Below are positions 11,701 through 22,040 of a DNA stretch of 64,000 nucleotides, one piece after another (the stretch's first letter is position 1; each line of letters opens with the position of its first letter). The DNA comes from Haematobia irritans (lineage: Eukaryota; Arthropoda; Insecta; Diptera; Muscidae): assembly GCF_050003625.1 (NCBI RefSeq), contig NC_134399.1, positions 35,852,671 through 35,916,670 on the forward strand, written 5' to 3'. The position numbers were made by a program, and so were the translations under genes. The notes beneath the pieces are model-generated. The model did no database searches. It was not told the DNA's origin and worked only from the letters and a program-made list of their open reading frames with translations.

Positions 11701-14700
11701 ACAAAATACTATAGTACCCCAATGAGATATTATGTTCGTGTTTTACATTCTTTAAGTTTTTAAATTAAGATATGACCACTTCGCTTCAGAATCAGGGCTC
11801 TGGTGTCGAGCGAAATCCGCAGATTCTACAGGCTCCGTTAGAATCGTCAGCTAACTTGGCCTTCACTTGAGGATCTATCGGATGATTCATGAAATCGAAG
11901 TCGATTTTTTTTTTGATATTGGCATATGGCCATTCCTTCACAAAAGTACTTTTTTCAAAATTGATTTAGTACCATTTCTACCATGCATTTTATCATCCCT
12001 GTTGGGAACATTTTTCCCTAACAAGCCTAAAAGTATACAACAATTTATATAAAAGTATTTTATAGCAGGAAAACTGGATAAATTGCAAGGAGAGTATTTC
12101 AAAGTTGAAAACTTTCTCAAGTTTGACAAAAATCAATTAATTAACTGAAAAATTTAATGTAGAATTTTTCATTGAAGTTTTTCCTAAGCGATTTTATGCC
12201 TCTTTTAGATGAATGGGTATTTTCGCAAGGCTTTCTAAACAACTTTCTCATGGAGAGCCTTCCATGTTCAGACTCTTTTACATTCTCCACAATATAGAGC
12301 TGAGTTGGTAGAATGTAAAATCAGTATTCCAAATAATCTCATGGAGGCCATGTTGTTTACAACTTTTAGCCAAACACTAAGCCAGGAAAATTTACCACAA
12401 ATCTGTTAAAACTATGGCATTACCATAATTTTAATTGTATTCCTATTTTTCTTCCCTTAGGTGCAAAGGTTTCTTTAAACGCACTGTACAAAACCGAAGA
12501 GTTTATACCTGTGTGGCCGATGGCACCTGTGAAATTACCAAAGCTCAACGTAATCGTTGTCAGTATTGTCGCTTCAAGAAGTGCATTGAGCAAGGCATGG
12601 TATTGCAAGGTAAGGAGCTATTCTTGGCAATTTAAATTGTCCCCAAAATTAACCCTCTTCTCCTTTCCACTCATCCCTTAGCTGTTCGCGAAGATCGCAT
12701 GCCTGGTGGTCGCAATAGTGGCGCCGTCTATAACCTGTACAAGGTCAAATATAAAAAACACAAGAAAAACAAACAGAATCAACAACAACAGCAGCAACAA
12801 CAATCGCAACAACATTCACCCATGCACCAGGGCCAAGGCCATCATCAACCACAACTCTCGCCACATCATCATCAGACCCATCTCTTTATGCCACAGCAAC
12901 AACAACAGCAATTGCAACATCAACAGTTTGCAGCTGCCGTAGCGGCAGCGGCACACCAGCAACAAACCAAATTACTCGGTGAGATGAAACCGATGTTCTT
13001 GAGCAAGGAACAACAGGCCATGCACTCACCGCACCATCCAGCTCAACAGTCACCTTCGTTGGGTCCGCCATCGCAACAGCAAGGACCGCCTCCGCAACAT
13101 CTCGTCTCCTCGCCCCACCATCCCCTTCATGGATCGGTGGTAGGTCCTGGTGGTCCCATGCATAGTCCCATTGCCAGTGGAGGTGGTGGAGCTGGAGGAG
13201 GGCCTACGCAGCAGACATCACATCTTCATGCTGGCTCAGTGGCGCCGCCCCAACACGTGGCCCATCAGCCTTCAGCAGCTTCACAAAGACCAGCCACGCC
13301 CCAAGAGACTGCCATGAAAATACCCTCGCATTTGGTAAATGGAACCATACTAAAGACTGCTCTAACAAATCCTAGCGAGATTGTTCATCTACGGCACCGA
13401 CTTGACTCAGCTGTTAGCTCCTCCAAAGATCGCCAGATCTCATATGAGCATTCTCTGTCCATGATACAAACTCTAATAGACTGTGACGCCATGGAAGACA
13501 TTGCCACACTGCCACATTTCTCCGAGTTCTTGGAGGACAAATCCGAAATTAGTGAAAAACTCTGCAACATTGGTGACTCCATAGTCCACAAACTGGTTTC
13601 GTGGACCAAGAAACTGCCCTTCTATCTGGAGATACCAGTGGAGATACATACCAAACTTTTGACCGACAAATGGCACGAGATTCTGATCCTGACCACAGCA
13701 GCCTATCAGGCATTGCATGGCAAACGCCATTCATCATCTTCAGCGTCAACACATTCGAACACCTCTGCCAGTAGTTCAACATCTTCGAATTCTTCAGCTT
13801 CATCCTCGTCCTCTTCGCCCACCCAACATAATCACAATAGTAACACCAACAACAATAGCAGCAGCAACAACAACAATCATGCATCGTCGACATCACCTCC
13901 CCACATAACAACACATCCTGCCTTAGTACACAAAGATGATCCTGAGTTTGTGGCCGAAGTCAATGCCCATCTGAGTACGCTGCAAACATGCCTGACCACA
14001 TTAATGGGCCAGCCCATAGCTATGGAACAGTTAAAACTCGATGTGGGTCATATGGTGGACAAGATGACACAGATAACCATAATGTTTAGAAGGATCAAAT
14101 TAAAAATGGAAGAGTATGTTTGTCTCAAGGTCTACATATTATTGAACAAAGGTAAGTTGCTTAGATTTTGAGAGAGTATTTCCAACGTGCCAAAATTCTA
14201 ACCAAATTTCATGTATTTGTTTTTCTTTTTATGGTTCTATGTCTTTAGCAGAAGTGGAATTGGAAAGTATACAGGAACGTTATATACAAGTATTGCGTAC
14301 ATTTTTACAACATTCATCACCACAGAATCCACAAGCCCGCCTTAATGAGTTATTGTCTCATATACCCGAGGTAAGTTCAGAGCAGATAATTTGGAAAGGA
14401 ATTTAGAAGTATACACATGGGTGGTGGGAAATAGAGAGAGAGAGAGAGAGAGAGAGTGAAAAGTCCTAGGAATGCTTTGAATTATTCAGGAACTCTGAGA
14501 GAACTTAAGCTTCCGGCAGCAAGGTCGGGTGGTTTTTGGAACGCGTCTTATGAGATAAGTAATCGGCTAAGAAACACGGTTTCGTTCCATCAAGAACCTG
14601 GCAAGGTATCCGACACCAAAGACATTTCAAACTTTTGTTTAGAACCTCTCACTCTGTTCGGATCACGTAATTTTATTGATTCTAAGAGTTAAGGCAAGAG

Positions 14701-16486
14701 ATAACTTGGGTTGTGTATTTCTCAAGGGTTTCGCTTTAATTGAAGGCAATGTTGCGTGGACATCTTACCTTAAAAACCTTCTATTCTATGAAGGTACAGA
14801 TCCCAGATTTTGGGTTTCGTTATATCAAGAAATATGTGATTTGGAACCGAATATTTTCTTCTGGGTTGAATCTACGATCAAGTTCACTTCCGATGACTAA
14901 GAGATAAGTATATCACCTCAACAACCATTGATTCGAGTCATACATAGATTTTGCATAAGGACTTACATTCCAAAGAATAGAATTTTAAGTACCTCGGTTT
15001 TTTGTCTCGGAAAAGATAAAACGATTGCCTTGAGTTGAATTGTCATTTTAAGCCTGTAAATCCAGTTCGAAGAGCTGCCTCTACTAAGCTATGAGTAAAG
15101 AGTGAGGTTGCTGTGAGGTCTGTTGGATTCGCAGAATACGCGAAGATATGCCTCGTGATGCGAAGCGAACATCCACAGTTCGGACAAATGAGAAGTAACT
15201 GCTCAGATACATGGAAATATCAGACTGTAGGTAAGATAGCACCGATCTGGTTTCTCTAAGCAGCTGTGTCTCCTCAACGCTGAAAGATGGTGGTCTCCCA
15301 GTACCATGCAGCACTGATATGAAGAGATCACTTACTGAACCGCTGTCGTGTGCATAGCATACCATCACGTGATTAATTGAGTGCCTTCTGAAATCAAACC
15401 GAATGGTCTTGGCTATTTCAGTGGGCACCTTCCTGGAAGTGGCATGGTTTGGGTGGTTTAACACCCCACCCCCCCCCCCCCCCTCAGTTTGTCAAACGTC
15501 AAGCCAAGAAAGTTCATAGCAAATATTTCCGCGTTTTTACCAATGAGGAATAAATTATCAAACGTTACGCTAAGGAACCTAAGGGGAAGACCAATCGGTT
15601 CTTATGTCTTTGGAATCGTCTCCTTATCTTTCCACCGAGTGCTACCAGCCAATGCCTTCAGGATTTTGTTTCCAAGGCGCAAAGATAAGGAAACGACCTT
15701 TTGAGTCGTTTATAATTTATTCCAATGAGGAATAAATTATCAAACGTTACGCTAAGGAACCTAAGGGAAAGACCAATCGGTTCATAAGTCTTTGGAATCG
15801 TCTCCTTATCTTTCCACCGAGTGCTACCAGCCAATGCCTTCAGGATTTTGTTTCCAAGGAGGAAAGATAAGGAAACGACATTTTGAGTCGTTTCCTTATC
15901 TTTCCACCAAGTGCTATGTCACGCCTACAATCTTTGGGCTCTTACACGTGGGAATGAAATGACTTCTGATTGCAGAGTGAATGATTCACTTCTTTAGTCC
16001 ACGTGGAACTACAACTTGTATACAGATCGAGGAACTTTGAGCCTAAAATGAGTTGTAGCCAGAATGGTCTGGTTGTGAAAAGGTAGTCGGTTCCCTCTGC
16101 TACAGACCTATGGACATATTTCAGATTTCTGTGATAGATTTTGTTCGCTCTCTATTGAAAGCTAACTGTAAATCTTTGCTAAATAGCGAATCGGTATATG
16201 CTTCAGACCATTATCGCAGGCCTCTGCATAGAGGAAAACAGTTCAGAATTTTGGCCCCAAAATATTTTCTGCCCCCATTTTTGCATAGGAATTTCCGAGG
16301 ACAATTTTAATATTTATTTTCTTGTTATAATATGGCGTATTTCTGTAGATATTCTTCTCTAATTGCTCTAGTTAATGTTCCTACTTTCCATATGCCTTTT
16401 TTCAGATCCAAGCTGCTGCTAGTCTATTATTGGAAAGTAAGATGTTCTACGTTCCCTTTGTTTTGAACTCGGCCAGTATAAGGTAG
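8736..16486 (+). CDS. Hr4: Nuclear receptor Hr4 (GCNF-like, NR6A-related), canonical ORF to the UAG
   Basis: Joined exons are 8736-11449, 12461-12609, 12682-14151, 14249-14370 and 16406-16486. The exon with the ATG begins at 8731 after a pyrimidine-rich TTACAG, so at least one upstream exon exists. The protein has about 1511 residues. A conserved N-terminus with KLKRRK is followed by a long Q/H/S/G/A-rich activation region with VKEE, IKSEP and IKKEP sumoylation-type sites. The two-zinc-finger DNA-binding domain spans about 886-951 (P-box CEGCKGFF, then CQYCRFKKC) and is split by the intron after 11449. A basic KYKKHKK stretch and a second Q/H-rich region come next. The ligand-binding domain runs from about 1175 to the end, interrupted by a Ser/Asn/His insert at about 1303-1366. 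In Drosophila, Hr4 is an ecdysone-induced regulator of steroid pulses and metamorphosis. The orthology is clear. The open frame continuing past the UAG is the notable oddity. Confidence 0.95.
11450..12460 (+). other. Hr4 intron splitting the DNA-binding domain
   Basis: The donor is GTAAGT after TGTGAAGG and the acceptor is CTTCCCTTAG. The split falls inside the P-box glycine codon (GG|G), the usual kind of place for a nuclear-receptor DBD intron. No gene or clear repeat is seen within it; the short open frames are not supported. Confidence 0.9.
14247..14251 (+). promoter_or_regulatory. NAGNAG tandem splice acceptor of Hr4
   Basis: The acceptor reads TTTAGCAGAAG, giving two AGs three bases apart. 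Use of the first adds GCA (Ala) before Glu-Val-Glu-Leu; use of the second removes it. Both keep the reading frame, so proteins of 1511 or 1510 residues are possible. The residue falls inside the ligand-binding domain, between KVYILLNK and EVELES. Confidence 0.75.
14371..16405 (+). repeat. Hr4 last intron with AG, poly-C and 182-bp duplication
   Basis: The intron is about 2.0 kb, from GTAAGT to TTTTTTCAG. It holds an (AG)12 run at 14433-14456, a C15 tract at 15469-15483, and a near-identical direct repeat of period 182 (about 15541-15722 and 15723-15904). Each repeat unit contains inverted CTTATCTTTCC/GGAAAGATAAG arms, so it can fold. The intron is less AT-rich than the flanking intergenic DNA. 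The short open frames inside show no protein similarity I can recognise. Confidence 0.7.
16484..16486 (+). promoter_or_regulatory. Hr4: Candidate leaky stop codon (UAG C) of Hr4
   Basis: The context is AGG TAG CAA ATG. UAG followed by C is one of the leakier contexts in insects, and CAA matches the start of the CARYYA-type readthrough signal, though the rest (AUG) does not. The next 803 codons in the same frame are open. No obvious strong hairpin was seen by eye just downstream. A donor-like GTAAG at 16437 is an alternative way to skip the stop but would also delete the conserved end of the LBD. Confidence 0.6.
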
Positions 16487-18898
16487 CAAATGCTTCAACG
16501 TGGTCTATTGACAATTGCCGAACAAAAACCGCCTTATCAACCTAAAACAAGCGGGACCGGAACTATAGCAAATGATCAGCCTCATCATCAGCATTCGTTA
16601 AGTCGAGTCGAACAAGAAGAAGACCGTTCTGAGGGCAATGTACCGCCACGAGAGGATAGAGATTATCAATTTAAATGTTTGCCCATTGTGGAAATGCCAC
16701 AGATAAAAATCGAAAGGGATTATGATGATTATGAAATGGCCGAAGTACCCGAAGTAGCTAGAGAAACAGTAGCAGAGACTATGGAAACCGAGAGTTTAGA
16801 AGATCGTACACAGGCCATATCAAGGACTAAGAATGCTACGGAAATGGCTGATGATGGAGAGGAGGAAGAACGAAATGATTTAAATATAAAACCAGTGCCT
16901 CAGTTGTTGGAACCAACATCCATACTAAAGACTTCTTTATTAACAGGAGCAGCCAATACATTGGCTACCTTAACAGCAGCAGCAGAACAAATAGCTCGAA
17001 TGCCTAATCTCGGCCAAATTGGAGATAACACAAAAGGTCAAGATTTTAGGGAACTACAAGGAGCTGGAATGATACCCAAGTCGTATCCATTTTACAATGA
17101 AGAAAATAAAAGACTTTTATATTGTGACTCGGGAGAAGGAGATGATAAATCGCAAGAGCGCCAGGATGAAGCCAAAGATAATGTGGTGACCAGGGATGGA
17201 AGTGAGACAACATCGTCGGCTCCCATAACATATACATCAATATTGCAAACGGCATTGATGTCTAAACGTCCAGCAACATTAAATGTTGCCTCAACATTAA
17301 CAGCATCTGCATCACTTACGAATACATTAGCAACATCAGCGGTAACATCTTCATCATCCACAACAATAGCAACAAATACAGCATTATCATATTTGGGCAG
17401 TACAGCATCATCGTCATCATCATCATCAACGTCGTCTACATCTTCATCAGCAGCTTCTACAACAACAACAACCACACTTCATGTTCGTACACCAGATCAA
17501 GTTTTAAAGACTGCAGTTACTTTGGCAACCCTAAGTGAAATAACAACACAACGTGAGCAACAACAAAAACAACAACAACAACAGCGGCAACAACAAGAAT
17601 TAGCCCAAGTTGCTGGAAAACATATTTTGGTGGTGCCCCAAGTGGCTCCTACAAGGAAAATGTGTACACTGCCTTTTAAAAAACTAAATTTTGCCAATGT
17701 AGCTACTACTAATCCTTTACCCAACACTGCCTCCAATAATAATAATAATTACAACAATATGATGATATCATCATCGGCATCATTGCCGGGTTGTGCAACA
17801 ACATCGACAACAACAACATCAACGGTCTCAGCCTCTGTTGTAGCTGCTGCAGCAGCCTTATGCAACATCAATTCTACGGCAACATTGGCATCATCATCAT
17901 CATTATCGTTATCGTCTGCAACCTGCAACACTGCTACAACAACTGCAATTACAAATATTAATACAACAACAACAAAACAAAATAATTTTAATAGTCTTTT
18001 AGGTTCTAATATGAAAAACAACAGCAACAACAACAATATTAATTTATGCCACAACATTTATAATAATAATCAACAGGCGGCTTCTTCTATAATACAAAAA
18101 GCTAATCACAATACCAACAGCAATAATGTACATCAAGCCAACAACAGTAGCAACAGTGGCTCCTCCAATCAGCCTCAGACCCTTAAGATACCCTGCCCTA
18201 AACCCCATTTGGTAACCAGTCAAACTCAAACCGAGGATGTTAGTGCTGGTGGTCCCAAGTCAGAGGATCAGAAATCTTTGAGTTTGTCAGGTGGCCAAAC
18301 AGCTGGAGTAGCCACATCGGCCATATGTTTTGCCACAACCACTTGCAATAGCAGTAGCACCTCATTAGCATCTTCATTACAAACAACCTCTCCAGCTATA
18401 ACTGGTGGAGGAATGTTAAGGACTGCCGTGTCAACTCATGGTAAATTAATGACGTTGGCACAAACCGCATCTACATTTGCATCAACTGTTGTCACACCCA
18501 TAACAACAACATCATCATCTTCATCCACTTCTTCATCATCATCTAATTTTAATAAATCTCCCAATTCTTTGAAATCTTTAAAAACTCCCAATCAGCCAGT
18601 TGGGTTAAATGTTGCCAGCAACATACTCAAGAATTCTTTGAGTAGACCTCTATCTTTAAATGTTGCTGAGAAATCCCAAGGGATATCATTAGCTATCACT
18701 GGCAACATTATTAATTCCCAGAAAACGGAAGGAAATTCCCTAAATTCCCAAATAAATTTATATAACCCTAATAACTTAAATAAAACCCTAAGGCCCTCCT
18801 CCAGCTCTACGTCTACGTCTTCATCGACTTCAAATCCTAATACCACGGCTACTGCTGTTACTGTTGTTGTTTTTGAAACATTGTTACCTGAGGACTGA
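16487..18898 (+). CDS. Hr4 readthrough extension, 803 codons in frame
   Basis: The frame runs without a stop from the codon after the Hr4 UAG to TGA at 18896-18898, in the same exon and the same frame as the receptor. An 803-residue open frame is not expected in a 3' UTR. The product looks like a fly nuclear regulatory protein. It has an acidic part (about the first 220 residues) with an IKIE sumoylation-type site, then long Ser/Thr/Ala/Asn and Gln tracts. Five copies of a hydrophobic-L-[KQR]-[TN]-[AS]-hydrophobic motif (ILKTSL at 16922, ILQTAL 17240, VLKTAV 17501, MLRTAV 18413, ILKNSL 18623) and three LNVA motifs occur. ILKTAL is also present in Hr4 itself at 13347. I infer a C-terminal F-like domain made by UAG readthrough. 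A separate downstream cistron starting at the ATG at 16490, or an alternative splice, is less likely. No folded domain is recognised. Confidence 0.7.
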   Translation, partial: QMLQRGLLTIAEQKPPYQPKTSGTGTIANDQPHHQHSLSRVEQEEDRSEGNVPPREDRDYQFKCLPIVEMPQIKIERDYDDYEMAEVPEVARETVAETMETESLEDRTQAISRTKNATEMADDGEEEERNDLNIKPVPQLLEPTSILKTSLLTGAANTLATLTAAAEQIARMPNLGQIGDNTKGQDFRELQGAGMIPKSYPFYNEENKRLLYCDSGEGDDKSQERQDEAKDNVVTRDGSETTSSAPITYTSILQTALMSKRPATLNVASTLTASASLTNTLATSAVTSSSSTTIATNTALSYLGSTASSSSSSSTSSTSSSAASTTTTTTLHVRTPDQVLKTAVTLATLSEITTQREQQQKQQQQQRQQQELAQVAGKHILVVPQVAPTRKMCTLPFKKLNFANVATTNPLPNTASNNNNNYNNMMISSSASLPGCATTSTTTTSTVSASVVAAAAALCNINSTATLASSSSLSLSSATCNTATTTAITNINTTTTKQNNFNSLLGSNMKNNSNNNNINLCHNIYNNNQQAASSIIQKANHNTNSNNVHQANNSSNSGSSNQPQTLKIPCPKPHLVTSQTQTEDVSAGGPKSEDQKSLSLSGGQTAGVATSAICFATTTCNSSSTSLASSLQTTSPAITGGGMLRTAVSTHGKLMTLAQTASTFASTVVTPITTTSSSSSTSSSSSNFNKSPNSLKSLKTPNQPVGLNVASNILKNSLSRPLSLNVAEKSQGISLAITGNIINSQKTEGNSLNSQINLYNPNNLNKTLRPSSSSTSTSSSTSNPNTTATAVTVVVFETLLPED

Positions 18899-20100
18899 AA
18901 ACTTTGTTTATAAATATAATTATTTTTTACAACAACAAATAAGAGAAACCATTGTAGATTAATCCACATACCCCAAAGCTTGGTCCCCCCCAAAAAAAAG
19001 ATCGTCCGCATGTCCCTCTCTTAAGAGAAATAATAAAGAAAACCTTTTGTTGTTATTCCCTCGCCAATTTTGTTTTGTAAGTTTTTATTATTATATATAT
19101 TTTTGTTTCGCTTTGCTTTTATATATACATACATATAAATAAATGAAATATATTGTTTATTATCTAAATAACAAATTTATAAGCAATTTGTATTTTTTTT
19201 CTATAGGTTATATAAGACTTTTAAATATATACACATTAACAATAAACATATAAATACGTATATATAAAAAAAATAATTGTTTTCAATTTCTTTTTTTTAT
19301 ATAAGAGAAACCCATGTTTTAAACTTAAATGTATAATTTAAAAACCTAAGAGCAACACATTTATATATACAACAACAACAAAAAAACTATATATTATAAT
19401 TATTATTATTTTTTAATTTATAAGTCAATGGCCTAACCTAAACACTATACAAAAATTATGGACTTTTTTTGTAGCTTAATGTTTTATATTTATATAAGAT
19501 TTTATTATTATAACTATTATCTATAAATAATTATTATTAATTATTGCTTATCTATTGATTATGAAATATTTTTTAAATCAGTAAACATAAAACAAAAAAT
19601 CCCAAATAATTTTTTATTATTATTATCATAAAACAAAACGTATGTGTTTAGCTTAAAATAATTTGTTTTTTATTTTAGTTTTTGTTTTTCTCTTATTTTT
19701 TATTTTTTTGCTATAGTATGGAAAGAGATCATATCTATGTATGTGTAATTTTCTGTGTTTTTTTTATTAATTGTTATAATTAATCATTTACAATTTATCT
19801 AAACGTAACTATATAAATTAAAGAAGAAAACAAAATAATTTCATTTCATTTTCACCACAACCACCACCAATACACAAAAGCTTATTATGCCAACAAACTG
19901 GAAACAAAAACAATCCTAAAGAAAAACTAAAGAAACAAAACAATAAAAATCCCCATTTAAATAAAAAAGTGTTCAACAAAAAAAATCATTTTTATTTCAT
20001 TTCCCAAAAACCAAAAAATTGCGAATTGGCCCTATTTGTGAAACCAAAAAACAAATATTTTTTATTTCTTAAGGTGGGAAAAAAGTTGTGACTAAAAATT
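18899..20100 (+). other. Probable Hr4 3' UTR
   Basis: Very AT-rich sequence follows the TGA, with several AATAAA hexamers (for example 19032-19037 and 19241-19246) and poly-T/TATA stretches. No open frame is credible here. The exact cleavage site cannot be read from the sequence. Confidence 0.6.
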
Positions 20101-21195
20101 TTATTAACATTGAATTTTATAAAAATTTAACTTTACTTTCCACTGATCGACTAAATCGAAGATCATGAATTTGAAAGACATACTAGAGAGATAACTGACT
20201 TGCAGTTGTAATCTAAACACACAAAAACTAAGCCTACGCTTTTGGGGTTATACATGAAACAACAATTATTCAAAATTGCTATATTAGAATCGAAAAAACA
20301 AATCGACCTTTCGAGATTTTGAAAATGTAAAAATGTCGACGTTCGACTTTTCAAAATTTAGAAAACTCTAGTTTTCGACTTATTGGAAGAGACGGGTTTT
20401 CGACTTTTATTTAAAAAAATCTTGAAGTTTTCCAATTTTTCAAAATTTGTAAGTCGATTTTTCGACCTTTAAATTTTTTGAAAATTTATAGTTTTTGACT
20501 AAAAAAATTTGAAAAAATCTACAAATTTACTATAGAAATATTTGCATGTGTAACATCTGGGGGAAGGCCATTCTACGAAGGCAGGAGGTCCTGCATAAAA
20601 AGGTTCGTAGTTTTCCAAACAGAAACACAGGGTGTCTTCAAAAAATTATTCTCTCGTAAAGGAAATTCTTTGCGTCTTCTTCGTTAAAAGTCGATTTTGG
20701 CCATCATTAAAAGTCGATTGGTTTAGCAAAAGTTGATTAGCCGAATTTGAAGATTACAAAGAAATACCTTTCTTCGCTATGAATTACTTTTTGTCAAAGA
20801 CGTCATATGTAGTGTACATATGAAATCACCCTTCTTTACTAGCGAAATCTGTCTTTTTTTTATTAGAAAAACAAATTAAAATTCTGAAAAAGTATTTTTC
20901 GTATTTTTTCAGGGTGTCTTGAGACTGTTACTTTCTCGTAAAATAAATTCTTTGCGACGTTTCCGTTAAAAGTCGATTTTCAAAAATATCAAAATTCGTT
21001 TAGTCGAATTTTAAAAATGCAAAGAAGAATCCTTTTCTAAGAAATAAATTCATTTTTATCATAAAACTTATTCATAGCATTTGAAATCTTGATTTTTTTT
21101 ATTAGGAATACGACTTCAAATTTCGAAAAAGAAGTTTTTTTATTTTTTCTCTTTGAAACATAGGGTGTCTCTAAATAATTTTATCTCCCCTATTA

Positions 21196-21411
21196 TAGGT
21201 GAGTACTATGTTGAATTTTTCTACCAAAACACTTAATTAAATGTACAAAAATACATATGAAAACGATTATATTTTTATCAAGTTTTCCTAAATTATGGAT
21301 GGAAAAGATCCAAGGCATTGATTGCAAAACATTTTATATTTCTAAATTAATCGATTAAAAAACTAACCGTGAAAACAAGCAGCTTGAAACTGAACATAGT
21401 ACATACCTTAA
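21196..21411 (+). mobile_element. MITE, GGTGAGTACTATG family, copy 1
   Basis: The element is about 216 bp. Its ends are inverted: the left reads AGGTGAGTACTATGTTGA and the right, reversed, reads AAGGTATGTACTATGTTCA. Inside it has GCATTGATTGCAAAACATTTTA. An inverted copy lies at 21697-21923 and another at about 34776. Confidence 0.75.
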
Positions 21412-21696
21412 AGGAAGTTCTTACCGTTTTTTTCGATAAATGTTGATGAGTGGATGATTATTCCCTTTTTTCAAACTCTCCTTTCCCACTACAAATGTAA
21501 ACGCCATGTGTGATATTTAAAATCTTGTTTTTATTTTATTAAAAAGGCAAATTAAAAAATATAAAATAAAATAATTTTCGTAATTTTTCAAGCAGAAACA
21601 CAGGGTGTCTATAATTAATTGTCTACAATTTCGTTCCGGAGAAAAAATCTATAGATTTTAGATAGACTTAATTTAATTTAATTTAATTTTCTGCCG

Positions 21697-21923
21697 TAAA
21701 GCTGAGTACTATGTTCAGTTTTCAAGCTGAAAACCAGCTTGTTTTCACGGTTACTTTTTTTAATTAATTAATATAGAAATATAAAATTATTTGCAATCAA
21801 TTCCTTGGAACTTTTCCTTTCATTAATTGGTAAGACTTGATCAAAATATAATCGTCTTCATACATATTTTTGTACTTTTAGTTTAGTGTTTTGGTGAAAA
21901 ACCCGAACATAGTACTCACCTTA
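21697..21923 (-). mobile_element. MITE, GGTGAGTACTATG family, copy 2 (inverted)
   Basis: Reverse complement of the copy at 21196-21411. Both ends carry GAGTACTATGTTC, and the inner AAAACAAGC/GCTTGTTTT and TTGCAATCAATTCCTTGGAA blocks match. Together the two copies form a large inverted repeat about 500 bp apart. Confidence 0.75.
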
Positions 21924-22040
21924 AGATGTAATTTCGTAAATTCCTTTTTGTCATAGTGGCACACCACAAATGGAATCGCCCATTTTGACGTTTAAAATCT
22001 CTCTTTTTTATTAGAAAGGCGATTTCAAATTTCGAAATTT

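Larger units (their letters stand above)
20155..22040. repeat. GTCGA-rich diverged array with AGGGTGTC landmarks
   Basis: CGACTTTT/AAGTCGA motifs are dense, and the landmark AGGGTGTCT recurs at about 20631, 20912, 21166 and 21605, each followed by an ATT-rich block. ATTAG-AA-GCGATTTCAAATTTCG-type sequence precedes later units. The spacing is irregular (about 280, 255 and 440 bp) because MITEs interrupt it. A related block lies at 4815-5220. No gene is seen. Confidence 0.6.

Noticed and set aside
16437..16600. An alternative splice that skips the Hr4 UAG
   Set aside because: A donor-like GTAAG exists at 16437, but it would delete the conserved last LBD helix. The only downstream AG with some pyrimidines (about 16580) is weak, and the frame is already continuous without a splice. 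It remains testable by RNA-seq.
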